From contig OZ024877.1 of assembly GCA_964017185.1 (NCBI GenBank), positions 61,282,711-61,346,710 of the forward strand: 64,000 bases of DNA. The letters run 5' to 3'. This DNA is from Rugalucina vietnamica. Taxonomy: Eukaryota > Mollusca > Bivalvia > Lucinida > Lucinidae. The notes beneath the pieces are model-generated. The model made no database searches and was not told the DNA's origin. It saw only the letters and a program-made list of their open reading frames with translations. The position numbers and the translations under genes were made by a program. Below, one piece after another: positions 34,314 through 46,829 of this stretch (within the stretch, counting starts at the first letter, position 1; each line of letters starts with the position of its first letter).

Positions 34314-34796
34314 AAGCCTTAGTTGCTTAATTGGGTGGTTGCAGCACTTTGGGATGTCAAGCCATCTCAACTTTGGACGAGTCCCACAGAAAGGGAGGCG
34401 CCCGGCGTCCCGACATGACCATAGCTGTTGACTGGGACGACGTTAAGCAACAAAACAAACAAATCAACTTAGTCTAGCATAAAAGTTATTAACTGGCACC
34501 CGAAGTCTTGAGGGCTGTGCACCTAATATGAAGTGTATGTTGGTAGGGATAGCGGTTAAGATAAAGCGGAGTGCGACCGGGACCAAACTACGGCTAATGA
34601 TCGAAATCAGCCAAATCAAAAAATGATGTTAAGTTATTAGACAGCCATATTAATACAAGTATTAGCTTTTCCGCAAAGCTTGCAATATCAGCGATTTTCA
34701 TTGTATGGCCATGACTGCTCGGCTTCATACACGGGTGACCATGGAGTATTTAGAGCGACGCAACATGTATACGAGTAATGTTTGTTTATTCGCTCA
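34314..34796 (+). mobile_element. SINE 3' remnant, then unannotated
   Basis: 34380-34470 ends CATGACCATAGCTGTTGACT..GACGTTAAGC with an AACAAAACAAACAAA tail, a SINE-type 3' end also echoed at 37680-37740 and 49670-49715. The head is not clear. Bases 34476-34796 hold nothing recognised. Confidence 0.45.
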
Positions 34797-34801
34797 TTTA
34801 G

Positions 34802-35614
34802 CAGTCAGAGCACTTACTTAAACAGGTGATTATGAAAATCACCTTGTGCAGTACATTTTTTATACATCAGTCACAAGATATAAGATTTGTTTCCCTTTGT
34901 TTGAAATAATTATCTTAAATATCACTTCCTCAGGTGATTATTTTGATCTATCAAATCACTTGCATAGGTGATTTAAGTAAATAAGAAAAAGGGACAATGC
35001 TGTCTGTTCATTTTGCCAGGCACAAATGCCAACATGTTAAGGGAGATGACGAGCATTATCAGCTAAGATAAAAACAAGAAACATAGAATCCATATCGAGT
35101 TTTGTGGTTTTTATTTCATTGAGAAAGTGTTACTTGAAACAGTGATCGGCCAAACCGATCAATGGCCGATCACGATGCGGAGTGATTTTTTGGGGTTACC
35201 CTTCAACTTTTAACCCACTGCGCGCAGTACTTATTTGAATGCGCGCACCACACTTTCTTTTCCCAATTCAACGAATAAGACTCCAAACTTATCAGAAGAA
35301 ATTGGCGCTGTCTTCACAAAAAATAGGAAATCCTTCAAAACTGAACTTGAAAATCACGAAAATTTCACATAGAATTCACAGTTTTTCTCGATTTCCTCTG
35401 CGATGCTTACACTTTGGCTGCCTCTGACCATGTGACTGAATGGCGCGTCTTTGCATTGACCCCTCGGATAGCTTAGAATTAGGAAAACAGCGCGAAATTC
35501 AAAATAAAACAAAAAGTAGGCATTTATTAATGCTATTGCAGTCTTCTCTTGGAGCCAAAAAATCACCCGAGAACGTGATTTTAAGATCACTTGTTTAAGT
35601 TAGTGCTCTGACTG
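34802..35614. mobile_element. MITE of 813 bp, TSD TTTAG
   Basis: The ends CAGTCAGAGCACTTACTTAA and its near-complement (TTAAGTTAGTGCTCTGACTG) form TIRs of about 45 bp. TTTAG is duplicated at 34797-34801 and 35615-35619. Inside are further palindromes around GGTGATT and CCGATCAATGGCCGATC. No transposase; superfamily not assigned. Confidence 0.8.
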
Positions 35615-35619
35615 TTTAG

Positions 35620-37099
35620 TACATAATGAACTATGGAAATCGGAAGTTGGTAGAGGCGATTCTAACGAGTACTGTTGGTCACTCTTTTATTGTTTGAGAA
35701 GTAACTATGAACGATATAGGTCTAAGGCGTCTCGGGGTAGGTGATGACATAACAGTGAGCCTTATCCGATGGTGTGAGAACCTAATCGGTTTCGCTACAT
35801 AGATAGTGCAATCAACCGGACTCGTTACTGCAGTAGGTACATGTAGAAAGTAAATTTCATGAGTTCGATCACGGTAAATAGCATTTTACACACTTTTACG
35901 TCCCTGTCAAGAATATTTCACACATTGAGACGTGCCAATCAGTTAGAGTTGGACCCCGGGAATATCACCTGACACGCCCGCAAGACGAACTTGGCTTGTC
36001 ACTCACCATACTCATGTGGCACCGTGTAATTAACCAGTAATTAGCCGCAGCGGTGAGGTGTTCAAATTGTAGCGACATTAATAAAGGGGGCGCCAGGGAA
36101 TAACACGAATGGTAACGTTACTGAATCGCTTCCGGTCTGGCATCCGGAGTTTTCACACAGAAAAAGGATGATCACACACCAGCTGCAACCAACGCAGTTT
36201 AAGTCAATATAAGTGTGTTGTGTGTAAAAACCTGTCTGGGAACAATTTACCACGGATCATGTTAATCCGTGGTATCATGTTAATCCGTGGTATCATGTTG
36301 ATCCGTGGTAAAAAATTGGTTCCCTCCTAATGTCGCTTATTGATTTCATTGGCGTTGGTGGTTGTTCCCAGTCGCTTTGAATGATGTCTCTGGACCGCAG
36401 TGTCAGCATAAAATTCTGGGATGGTGAACTGTCTGTGACTAGATACCACAGATAGTAAGCGCTTTTCTGCGTTCATACCAGACCACAAGCTAATTCGCAA
36501 AAACTTATCCTGATCAACATGAGCAGCACTAATATGGCGTTCACACAAGATCAAACTGTTAGTTCACATAACTTTATCTGGATGATTTGATCCTTACTAA
36601 TTTTGCGTTCAAATGTGCAGCCGGACATATCAAGAGATCTCCACGGTTGTATATCTGACGATACACTAGACCTACAGATCTATCACAGTTTAAGCCACTG
36701 ACCATCTTCTGTATCTGTACATCCCCAAGACAGGTTTTCTCACGAGGCGGAACTTAAACTATCTTTGCACCATTGATGGGATCATGTTATTATTGTACTC
36801 TACTTGTCATTGCTTCAGTTGATTCTTTCTCACACTTACATATTTGACAGTTCGGTCAATAATAAATGATGATTGATGGTAGTTGACGCTCATGAAATAC
36901 ACAGATAGCCGTGAATGAGTTACATGATATAGATACATTCGTTATGTAAACAGTGTCAATTGCTGAAACCTTCACAATAACAGAAATTTTGTTCAGTTTG
37001 GCGGCGATGTCAAACGAAAAAGACAAAGAAGCCGACGATATATCATGTTTGATCCCTATTTGAGACTGTTTGTTCAGTTCAGCGACTGAACAAGAACAA
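35620..37099. other. No gene recognised
   Basis: Unique-looking sequence. The phrase ATCATGTTAATCCGTGGT is repeated nearly three times at 36255-36310. A short ATG reading near 37007 (MSNEKDKEADD) in a good initiation context ends after 17 codons, so it is not called. Confidence 0.5.
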
Positions 37100-37441
37100 G
37101 CGAGATAGCCGAGTGGTTAGCGCACTGGCTTCTTGTGCTAGAGGTCCCGGGTTCGATCCCCGCCGGCGGCGAGGAAAATTTGTTGGTCCGAGCTTGCTTC
37201 CCTTCGTGTCATTTGCAGGAATGACATGATACAGTGCGCCGTCCTTCGGATCGGGACGTTAACTGGAGGCCCCCTGTGCAGGGACAGTCATCCCCTGTGC
37301 AGGTTAAAGATCCCTACACAGGTTCTATCCTCATGCATGTAGGCTCATCTTGCAAACACACCGGAGTGTACAATGTACACCTCCCAAGAATAATCAGAAA
37401 TTGATTGATGGAAGTAACAGGAAAACGAAAACGAAAACGAA
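37100..37441 (+). mobile_element. SINE copy 3, with complete tRNA-derived head
   Basis: The head carries a Pol III A box TAGCCGAGTGG (37106-37116) and B box GGTTCGATCCC (37150-37160) in a tRNA Leu/Ser-like frame. The body shared with 6073-6346 and 13015-13909 follows, then an ATTGATTGATGG and AAAACGAAAACG tail. It is the only copy here with its promoter. Confidence 0.88.
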
Positions 37442-37820
37442 GCGCAAAGAAAGTCGGTGGAAAAGATTATCAATGCCAAAACGCAATTATATAAATAAAT
37501 TATGTATCTTCCAAATTTATACATAAGAACAAATCTGATTAAAGCAGATCTAGGGAGCGCAGTGACGTAGTGTTAGACTACGAATAAAACCCAACAGGCG
37601 GCACTGTGTTGTGGCCTTGAGCAAAACACATTAACTCCCTACAGTACTGGTTAAAACCAGGAAGCGTTAGCATGACACGACATGACCGAAAAATTGATGC
37701 CTGGGGCGTGTAAAGCCTCAATACAAACAAATTAATAAAATCGGACTTGCCTGCTGTCTATTTAAAGAAACGTAAAAAAACAATATTTCAATGTATTTTA
37801 CTCTATTCTATTCTTTATTT
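37442..37820 (+). mobile_element. Second SINE-type remnant
   Basis: About 37555-37735: GGCACTGTGTTGTGGCCTTG, then ACATTAACTCCCTACAGTA, then CTGGGGCGTGTAAAGCCTC with an AATACAAACAAA tail. This is the layout of a SINE 3' half. No clear tRNA head. Confidence 0.45.
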
Positions 37821-40800
37821 GAAATCACTACTGATAATCACGTGGTATTGTTTACATACAAACCCGCAAATAATCGGTGACACACACTGCAATTGTGACA
37901 GAAGTTGAGGTTAGATATTTGAGTTGTCTCTTATAGCGTGCACTCTTCTGAAAAATATATGGGTGCAGGCCATGCAGAAATTGAACATTTATTGAAAGAA
38001 AGTAACATAAGAAAGCCCAGTTATTTCGTTTTCGTAAACATTTCAATGTTATTGTGCTGGAAGCACTATATATTCATGTGGAGGATGTTTGCGAAAACCT
38101 AATACACCCTATAGATTCACTGTACGACAGAAAAAGAGAGAAGTAGCTGTCTCCAGTGGAGTAGCGCATTTTTAAGACAAAATTTGCGCGATAGTGGTAA
38201 GTATTTTGCGTGTTTTCTGGTAATCGGATTTGTTTATGTGGCACTTTTTACCTTTGATTGCTTTTACACATGCATGCATGTCGTGCTATGGCAAAATTAC
38301 CACAAAAGATGTTAGTAGGAGCATGAGTAAGGCATTCGTTTTTGATGGCAGTCGAAAAAAAGTCGAAAATCGCAACATTGTCTCTTCTAGTTTGACAATC
38401 GAACACTTTTGTAGAAAATGAATGAAAGCAGAAGTATGCGCTTTCTTGGATCTTTTAACATGCCAAATCGCAGTCTGGTTTGATTTGTCTATTACGAGAT
38501 TTTCAGCAATTAGTGACTGTACAGTGATTTTAGTAGAGGTGCGCGATTGTAGCAGTGGAGTAGAGACATTGTACGAAGTAAATCATATCTACTAAGTTGC
38601 TTTGTACCCAGTGATACTAGAAATCGTTCATGTATTCCATTAATTCTGAAGTGATAAATGCCCACGCGGCGAAAGAAATATGCACAAATGGTATTTAATA
38701 GCTACGAAAGACCGGTGGTGACTTCACAGTTTTGTAAAACAGCATTCTACCCTTGGAAGACAACGGGAGGGGACATTTCAAACTTCACAGTACTTACTTA
38801 ACACTTCATACTTCACACTTCACAGTTTACACTTCATACATCACACTTTACAGTTTTGTAAAACAGTATTCTACCCTTGGAAGACAACAGGAGTGGACAT
38901 TTCAAACTTCACAGATCATACTCATAACGTGAGACGCAAGACCATGCGTGACGTGACGTGACGTCAACATATCTAACGTCAGTTGACGTGTATCAATGCC
39001 TGACCTGAAGTCATGTGATGTGATGTGACGTCGTGGCATGGCGCAAAATGACACCAACAGCGACGTCACGCGATACGTGTGTGACGACAGTGACGTCATG
39101 TGACGTCACATGGAACGACATGCGGCCTCACACATAGTCATATTGCGTCACCTGTAACGTCATGCAGCAAGACGTTTGACGTCAAACGTCAATTGTGAGG
39201 TCAGATGACGCCACTTATGAAACCAGATGACGGCACTTGTGCTGTCTGGTGACCGCGCTTATTATGTCAGGTGACGTCGCTTGTGACGTCAGGTAAGTCG
39301 AGTGATGCCAGGTGACGTAATTGTGTGACGTCATGTGACGTTGCTTGTAACGTCAGGTGACGAAACTGTTTGACGTCAAGTGACGTCACTTATTACGACG
39401 GCGTCATAAAGTGACGTCAAAAGCGACGTCATCTGACGTTACAATTGAATCTGCATGACGTTACATGTGACGCCACATGATGTTATGTGAGACGTCGCAT
39501 GTCGTTTCGTGTGACTTCACATGACGTCACTGTCGTCAATCACACGTTGTGTGTGACGTCAGTGGTGACGTCATTTTGCACCATGCCACGAAGTCACGTC
39601 ACATTAAATGACTTCAGATCACGCTTCGTCTGACGTCTCGAGTTGTCAGGTGACGTCATTATTCGAGATATGACGTCTATACTGGCCATGCGTATGAACT
39701 GTGAAGTTTGAAGTCTGAACTGTGAAGTGTGAAGTATGAAGTATGAACTGTGAAGTGTGAAGTTGTGAGGTGACGTCATTATTCGAGATATGACGTCTCT
39801 ACTGGCCATGCGTATGAACTGTGAAGTGTGAAGTATGAAGTGTGAAGTTTAAAATGTCCCCTCCCGTTGTCTTCGAAGGGTAGAACGTTGTTTTACTAAA
39901 CTGTGAAATGTGGGTATGCCTTAGAAACGCACGGACTTATGCACGTTTAGTAGAGCGTGTCTCTGGTCATAAAACATTTACGGTGAATGGGAAATGTCGA
40001 TTGATTTGTCGCAAAATGAAGTTCCAGGTTATTATATTAACCGTATAACAACTTATCCTTGTATATTATATTAATTTTCTCGACTCAAGTATTAACTCAT
40101 TGTTGCTAGCATTAATTAATGTTGTCTAATGCACAGACAAACTTTGAAGAATAAAAAAATGTTATTTTGGCTGACACAATGAATTTTTGTCCGAAATGTA
40201 GGCAGATTTCTGCTGGTTATGCGCAAATTTCCATACCAACGATCCCAAACCTTCACACAGTCTGTAGTCACTACTGGGTTCAAAAATTAAACACCATCTA
40301 CTCCACTGCACCAGTCGCGCACCTCTTCTTAATCTTCCGTACAGTCACTAATTGCTGAAAAATCTCGAAATAGACAAATCACACCAGACTGCGATTTGGC
40401 ATGTTGAAAGATCCAAGGAGGCGCATATTTCTGGTTTCATTCAATTTTTTCAAAAGTGCTCGATTGTCAAACTAGCAGAGACAATGCTGCGATTTTCGAC
40501 TTTTTTTCGACTGCCATCCAAAACGAATGCCTTCCTCATGCTCCTACAAACATCTATTGTGGTAATTTTGCCATAGCACGACACGCATACATCTGTAAAA
40601 GCAATCAAAGGTAAAAAGTGGCAAATAAACAAATCCGATTACCAGAAAACACGCAAAATACTTACCACTATCGCGCAAATTTTGTCTTAAAAATGCGCTA
40701 CTCCACTGGAGACAGCTACCTCTCTCTTTTTCTGTCGTACAGTGAATCTATAGGGTGAAATAACCTGCATTTCTTATGTTACTTTCATTCAATAAATATC

Positions 40801-40938
40801 CAATTTCTGCATGGCCTGCACTCATCTGTCAATCAGTAGAGTAAATGGTTTATGAAACTCGAATTTTTCATCTTAACTTCGGAAGGAATGTAGTGTGCGT
40901 CACCCATTCCATACCACGTGATTATCAGCTGTGAAATA
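37821..40938. mobile_element. 3.1-kb foldback element with nested inverted repeats
   Basis: Outer arms: 37821-38020 pairs with 40770-40938 (both bear TGATAATCACGTGGTAT at the tip). Inner arms: 38101-38563 pairs with 40295-40759 (both start at ACCCTATAGATTCACTG and run through GTGGAGTAGCGCATTTTT). Inside these, 38735-38930 pairs with 39690-39890 through ACTTCACACTTCACAG-type words. The same families recur at 43041-43335 (outer) and 46830-47687 (inner). ORFs repeated in both arms are mirror translations, not genes. No transposase. Confidence 0.85.
38930..39800. repeat. Array of TGACGTCA palindromes at the foldback centre
   Basis: At least a dozen full TGACGTCA octamers and many TGACGT half-sites occur in under 900 bp (for example near 39088-39110, 39370-39395, 39548-39575). 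The octamer is the consensus cAMP-response element bound by CREB/ATF proteins. Whether it is functional or only a by-product of palindromic repeat growth is not decidable here. Confidence 0.85.
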
Positions 40939-41286
40939 CCGAATACAACATCAGTGATATCATACATGACATACAAAATACTATGTATTTTATTCACATG
41001 ACTGGATAAATATAACGTATTACGCGGTGGCAAAATCGATTTTATACTGTCACTATGCAATCGGTCCGATAAGGCAGATTTCCCACCCATTTCGAACCCA
41101 CAATAATATTGTTAACACTTATAATCAATACATTCTATAGTATGAAACACTGCATGGCTGTATTAGCCTTTACCTTTATTTTGTGAACGTAACAAGCCAT
41201 TTACCGACAGGATCAAATTACAAATGTTAAAGGTATTTCAATGATTATTGGACCGTGATTTTGCATACCATTACAGTTATTGCAAA
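40939..41286. other. Upstream flank of the Patched-domain gene
   Basis: AT-rich, with no obvious TATA box at a set distance. The ATG at 41287 has the context CAAAATGG. No repeat is recognised. Confidence 0.4.
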
Positions 41287-43404
41287 ATGGCGGAGAATGC
41301 TAGTAAACTTCGTCGTTGGATAGAGGTATATTCTTATATATGTTTAATGGCAATTCTTGTTCTTTTTTTGTTCTCCTTCCTTACATGTATCTATATACAT
41401 GTACTCACAGATGTCAATACCCCTGTGAACCCCAGTTTTACAATTTAAAGGTTGGGTAAAGGGGTCTATATTACATGGACATTTTATCTTGGTGCAACAG
41501 TAAGAAAACATGCCCATGTAATATAAAGAGATTTTTAAATTGTAAAAAATGATTTTTTTCAGTAGAAAATTTTGGTTATTTTTCTTATTTTTGTTCAAAA
41601 CATAGATTGTGGGTACACGTTAGAACCGCCTCGCAAAAAAAAGAAATATAGGTATACCTCTGTATACTCAAGGTTTTCGATATAAAAGTGGGGTTTAAGG
41701 GGGTGTACATTGTACGGACTTGTCTTCCTGATGGTAACCACCAATGCATAGAGTATATCGTATATTTTACTATATTGTACATGTATGTAAAGTATTGTAT
41801 GATAAATATGGGTGTTGGCATTTTTGTAATGTTTTATTCTCATAAAGTATTGGTTTGTTCTGATTATTTTTACAGAATCTGCCAAAACCGTACCGTGTGT
41901 TCCGACCCAAACAGGAAAATGTAATACGGAACCTTTTTACCCAACTATCGCTCTGGTGGATTTCGTTCCCATATCCCTTAATATTTGTGTTAATTGGGAC
42001 GACCATCACTGTCGCATGTACCATTGGTGTGAAGCATTTCGATCAATCCTTGGTAGAGACAGATTTAACCAAACTTTACTCTCCAATGAAAAGCAAAACA
42101 CTGGATCATCAAAAAGATTTAATGGAACTTTTCGGAGCCAATATAACGGCGCATGACTTTTACCCACATCAGACAATTCTTCAAGGATACGATCTCACTG
42201 TTCTGCTGCAATTTCCAGGTAACAGAAGTTTTGTTTCTACGGAGTCTCTAGCAGTGGCACAAGATTTTCATTCTTGGGTGACAACAAACATAACTGTTCC
42301 AGACGAAAATGGGAAAAGTCTTGATTTCACGAACCTTTGTGCGTTAAGGGATGGTCGCTGTGTTGTGACAGGTATAGAGGTATTAGATAAAACGTTCCTG
42401 TCAGCAGTTGAGAACAACACAGTGCCTTATCCAACGTTCAACGACATAGACTTACCGGAAATATTTGGACACGTTCGGACATCAAACGGCACAATGATAT
42501 CGGCAGATATCTTGAAACTTAAATATTATCTTCGCTACGACACACCCTACTTCAAAGACAAGTCAATGAAATGGATTTTGAAATTTCCAAAAAACGCTTC
42601 ATTTGGAAACATGACCATCACGGCGGCATCGTCTTTGCTAGAAATAAATGATGTTGAAACAGATTTTCCTTACTGGGGTGTGCTTTGTTTTATGTTCATG
42701 ATGTCAGGTTGTTATCAATTTACGTTCGCTATTTGCCCCCTTGGGCTCCTCCTGCTTATAATTATCGGTGTGGCTACAATGGGTGCGGTGTCATTTCTGC
42801 AAGTCCCTTTAACGCCTTCCTGGCCGTGGGTCACATTACTTGTCATGGGTAGGTAAATTTATCTTGCGTACATCTTTGGAGCGAACAAAGTTTTTGGTAA
42901 AGTAGGGGCGTAAAGATTGGGCTAAGTGGTCCTTCACTCTGTGTAAAAGTACTTGTATATCACACTATAATATAATATACGTATATATAATTTGTGATCA
43001 ACATCAGGAACTATGCGTGATGATTAGATCAGACGTTATACAAATTCACTGCTGATAATCACGTGGTATTGTATGCATAAAAACCGATAAATGATCGGTG
43101 ACACACATTGCAATTAAAACAGAAGTTGAGGTTAGATTTTCGAGTTTTCTCCTACGTCCCTTCTACTGACTGATAGACAGATAATTTCTGCACTGTCTGC
43201 ACCTATCTATCAGTCAATAGAGTAAACGCTATAAGACATAGTCGAATTTCTCCTCTCAACTTTGGACAGAATTTCATTGCGCGTCACCCATTCCGACCCA
43301 CGTGTTTCTCAGCTGTGTAAAATGCAATTTGAAGACGATTGTTGCACAATTCACAGACTGTGTATTGCTTAATTGTAAAAAAGAAAAATAACGGACACAC
43401 ACAA

Positions 43405-43462
<58 letters not shown>

Positions 43463-45865
43463 ACAAACAAAACCAACAAACAAGACAATCAGTCGGATAT
43501 CAATTTGCACGTGATTCTAGTTTTGACCCATTCGACATTGACTAAATGACCGTATATGTTTTTTTTTTTTTTCAGATCGGTTATACACAAACTTTGAAAT
43601 GATGAAGAAGAAGACTGACAGTATCAGACAGGAAGATAGGTCACGGTATTTGCTGATTACATTCATGAGCATTGTGTTCTTTGGCGTTGGGATATCATCG
43701 AAGTATTTGATTGTCCACAGTTTCTGCACTGTTGCGTGTAAGTCGCGTAGTTACCAACTGAATTCCGTTGCCAGTTTTAAGGGTCATATATTCAATATAT
43801 TTTTAAAGTCATACTGTCTTATCTCATCTTATCTTATATGATGCTGTCCCCACTATTTGACAGCGTAGATAATATGAGTAGCTTTGCCTGAATAAAACAA
43901 GTAATCCTCTTTTTGCATGAACATCTGATGTATACAATTACAAAATTAGATTATAAAAATATCTAAAAAAATTCTCGGCATTTCAACATAAGTATAGATA
44001 CCCCCATGTATATCTTTAATGTCAAAGGCCACATGGAATTGTGCACTTTATTTATTTGACCTCAGTAGAGGGCTTTCCTCATCACACATGGTATTTAAAC
44101 AGATACTTGATGACAATAGTCGAGTTTCTGTTTGGCCAGACAAATGGATAACACAACCCCAACGAATAATTACATATGGCAATGCAATACACTAGGTACT
44201 TTGTCCTGTTCAATTCAGATATTTTATATCTTTGTTTTTATAATGAAGTTTGATCACAAGATATTGCACTCCAACGATTGTAAACTTTATAAAGTAGCCC
44301 CGAGACACGAAAATATGAATGCGCAAGTCCATCATGAGAAAATACTGTATTTAATTATTTTGTTTTCTCCGTACGTTAGTTGTTGGAAGTGTTGTTTTCC
44401 TATTAATATTAAGATGTAAATTATTTTTTGTTTACTGGCTCTGGGCATCACACAATATCCATTTAGATACTCACGAAGTGATGGTAAATACGACAATTAA
44501 CACTGATCACGCAGAGCAGATGCCAATACTTTAAACCTTTAAAGCTTTTTATGGATGAATGGGTTTGGCAGTTTTTATTTTCCAGGTATTGCCATGGTAA
44601 TCTGTTTTATCGTGACATTCACAGTCTACTCACTACATCTCAAGATAGCACACAGATTCACAGGGACCTGGACACGTTGCTGTTGCAAATGCCCGTCAAT
44701 ACCGACAGCTGATGAAGGTTCTACAGTCAAGAACGGGGAAGCGTCCGCTGAACGACGGAGTTCAATTAGAAGTTACTGCACCGTATTTTTTGTAGGATTA
44801 CTTTATTTGGGTTATTTAAGCTTAGCCGGGTATGGGTTATCGAAACAACCAAATCAGCGTGAGTTTTGCGATTCTCAGAACTCGTATAGTCAAATGTCTC
44901 AATTCGCGTCACAATTTGCCCTCTATCACAATTTCTGTCGTACAAATGAGGAAGCATTTGGAAAAGATTTCACTGTCACATTAACCGTTAAAATAAACGG
45001 AGGGTTTGATTTTTATGAAATCAAAAATTTGACCTCGTCTGTAATTGATGCTGCAATAGATTCCTATAAATTTGACAAGGAAGGCACGATCAACTGGATA
45101 GCGTCATATTTGGACTATACATTGCATAAATCAAACTTTACTGAATCTGATTTTTTGACATTTCTCGGATTAAACAGCTTGTATAAGAATGACGTTAGTA
45201 TATCAGGGAGCACAGCAGGTATCGATGCATTCAGGGTTTATTTGAAAACATCCAACGATTCTGGGTCCACGGATATTGTAGGCCTAATTGAAGCAAGCCG
45301 GAGCCTTGAGAGAGATGCGGGTCTACATTGTTTTTTCTATGCCCCTGATTTCCTGCTATATGAGGGATTTTTGACCTACTCAGCCGATTTTTATAAGATA
45401 GCCTCAAGAGCTGGTAGCATTCTGGGTTTTAGTTTAGTTCTTGGATTTTATCATTACTATTACGCAATACTTCTTGGCTTTGTCACATTAGCGTCAATTT
45501 TGTTTGGCGTTGTTGGATTTGCACGGTTCTTTGGTCTTGGCCTTTCAAGTCTAAGCTCAGTCACAGTTTTATTCCTATGTACCTATATATTTGAAAGCAT
45601 GTTTATTCCACAAAAAGGTATTTCTCAAAGATGGTTTCTTCATTTATGCTGGCTCTTTACATGCCCTCTTATAATTATTTGGTTTACGGTTTTAAAATTC
45701 CCATTGATGCAGCTAAACTTGTTTGGAGAAATAGTGATACCTGTATTTCTATTTTTTAATTTCCTGTCTCTTCATTACGTCGTATTCATTCCGCGTCTCA
45801 TCAAAACTACGACAGAATTTGGAGGAAAGCAAAGCAAGGATGCTATGTACCGTGCAAGAAAATGA
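41287..45865 (+). CDS. Patched domain-containing protein (RND/SSD family), four exons, 817 aa
   Basis: Exons: 41287-41325, 41876-42848, 43576-43737 and 44586-45865. Donors GTATAT, GTAGGT and GTAAGT and acceptors TTTTACAG, TTTTTTCAG and TTTTCCAG keep one frame (phases 0, 1, 1), giving 817 residues. Topology fits a 12-TM RND pump: TM1 about 45-65; a luminal/extracellular loop to about 275; a sterol-sensing-like block of TM2-6 (YWGVLCFMFMM, LGLLLLIIIGVATMG, WVTLLVMD, YLLITFMSIVFFGVG, IAMVICFIVTFTVY); TM7 (TVFFVGLLYLGYLSLAGYG); a second loop; and five more TMs ending near FNFLSLHYVVFIPRLI. Residue D338 is made by the exon 2/3 junction, near where RND proteins carry the TM4 acidic residue. Invertebrates have many such genes. 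Their substrates are lipids or unknown; the role here is not predictable. Confidence 0.9.
41425..41735. mobile_element. MITE with GC palindrome core, copies in intron 1
   Basis: 41500-41735 has ends AAAACATGCCCATGTAAT and GTACGGACTTGTCTTCC. The core AGAACCGCCTCG has lost its right half. 41425-41490 is an extra right end of the same family (CCAGTTTTACAATTTAAAGG..ACATGGACATTTTATC). Same family as 46502-46790, 47985-48270 and 49320-49600. Confidence 0.7.
43041..43335. mobile_element. Short foldback MITE in intron 2
   Basis: Ends TGATAATCACGTGG and CCACGTGTTTCTCAGCTG pair imperfectly. The sequence matches the outer arms of the foldback at 37821-40938 joined with a short centre, so it is the unexpanded form of that family. 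Confidence 0.75.
43394..43470. repeat. (CA)n(GA)n microsatellite in intron 2
   Basis: CACACAAACACACACACACA followed by (GA)n and AAAC repeats. Several ORFs in the region are its translations. Confidence 0.95.
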
Positions 45866-46497
45866 CTATGCGGTAGAATAGGAGACAACAGAAAGTGTGA
45901 TTTTAGCACACAATGAATTCCCATTGCAAAAGAGAGAAATGAAAGAAATGGGTTCTGTGACGTACATGTATTATAGGGTAAAACAATGTGAAAACTGAAA
46001 ATTTTGTGACGTTTATGTAGATAGCAAGAACATGTTTGTTATGTTTTGTTGTTTTTTTATTTGTGATTATGAGTAAATGCATGTGATAATGTATTAAGAA
46101 ATGAACTTAATATTTCTGATGCTCATAGCGCTATGAGTCACAGTTGGTCGCGTGCAAAGTGAATGAACTGCAAACGGGATGATGTTAGCTTTGCTAGCGA
46201 CCCGCTGTGTTTCATAGCTCCATGAAAACAGATAAATTAAATCCATTGCTTATATTTACCTTCATTTGTCTTCATTGTTTGTTATAAAAATTATGAAGGC
46301 GATCACATTCATTACAAATTGAGAATTCACAAAGTGTGTGCTCAAACAGCGATACGGCATCGATGACGTCGTGACGTTTACAACGTCCAATCACATTGGA
46401 GAGCGTCATGTCTTATGACAAGTTTTGATCATGTGACATCGCTTGACACGATGCTGCTGATGCAACTATAAACTGCATTTCAGTTCTATAGATTCAT
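45866..46497. other. 3' flank of the Patched-domain gene
   Basis: No second gene is seen. A possible poly(A) signal ATTAAA lies near 46227; no AATAAA in good position was found closer to the stop. Confidence 0.4.
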
Positions 46498-46501
46498 CAT
46501 G

Positions 46502-46790
46502 ACCATCATGAAAACATGCTCGTGAAATATATACCCCCTTAATTCTCGCTTTTATACAGTAAAACTGGGGTCTGCAGGGGTTTACCTATTGTTCTTATTT
46601 TTGATCCAAAACATAGGTTGTGGGTACTAGTAGAGCCGCCTCGGCGAGGCGGTTCTAACGTGTACCCACAATCAATGTTTGAGAAAAAATGTTAAACATA
46701 TCGTTTTTTCCAGTGAAATTTTCAAATTATTACTTCTGAAAGATTTTTCTGTTTATTGTATGGACAAGTTTTCGAAATGTAGCATGATAA
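46502..46790. mobile_element. MITE with GC palindrome core
   Basis: The core GCCGCCTCGGCGAGGCGG is palindromic. Ends AAAACATGCTCGTG and TATGGACAAGTTTTCG are inverse. Flanking words CTTATTTTTG and CAAAACATAG are shared with the other copies. Confidence 0.8.
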
Positions 46791-46829
46791 TATAAATGCT
46801 GTGGTATATATCTGACATATTTGTACATA

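Noticed and set aside
37007-37060. ATG reading MSNEKDKEADD in a good context, as a first exon
   Set aside because: Stops after 17 codons and no strong donor before the stop; nothing downstream to join.
37100-37172. tRNA gene
   Set aside because: A and B boxes are good but the sequence continues into a SINE body repeated at two other places.
38230-40632. Repeated 60-codon ORFs (HFLPLIAFTHACMSCYGKI type)
   Set aside because: They are mirror translations of the two arms of a foldback, with no independent coding evidence.
41595-42024. Minus-strand ORFs over the Patched-domain gene start
   Set aside because: They overlap a MITE and exon 2 antisense; the plus-strand exon has clear family features.
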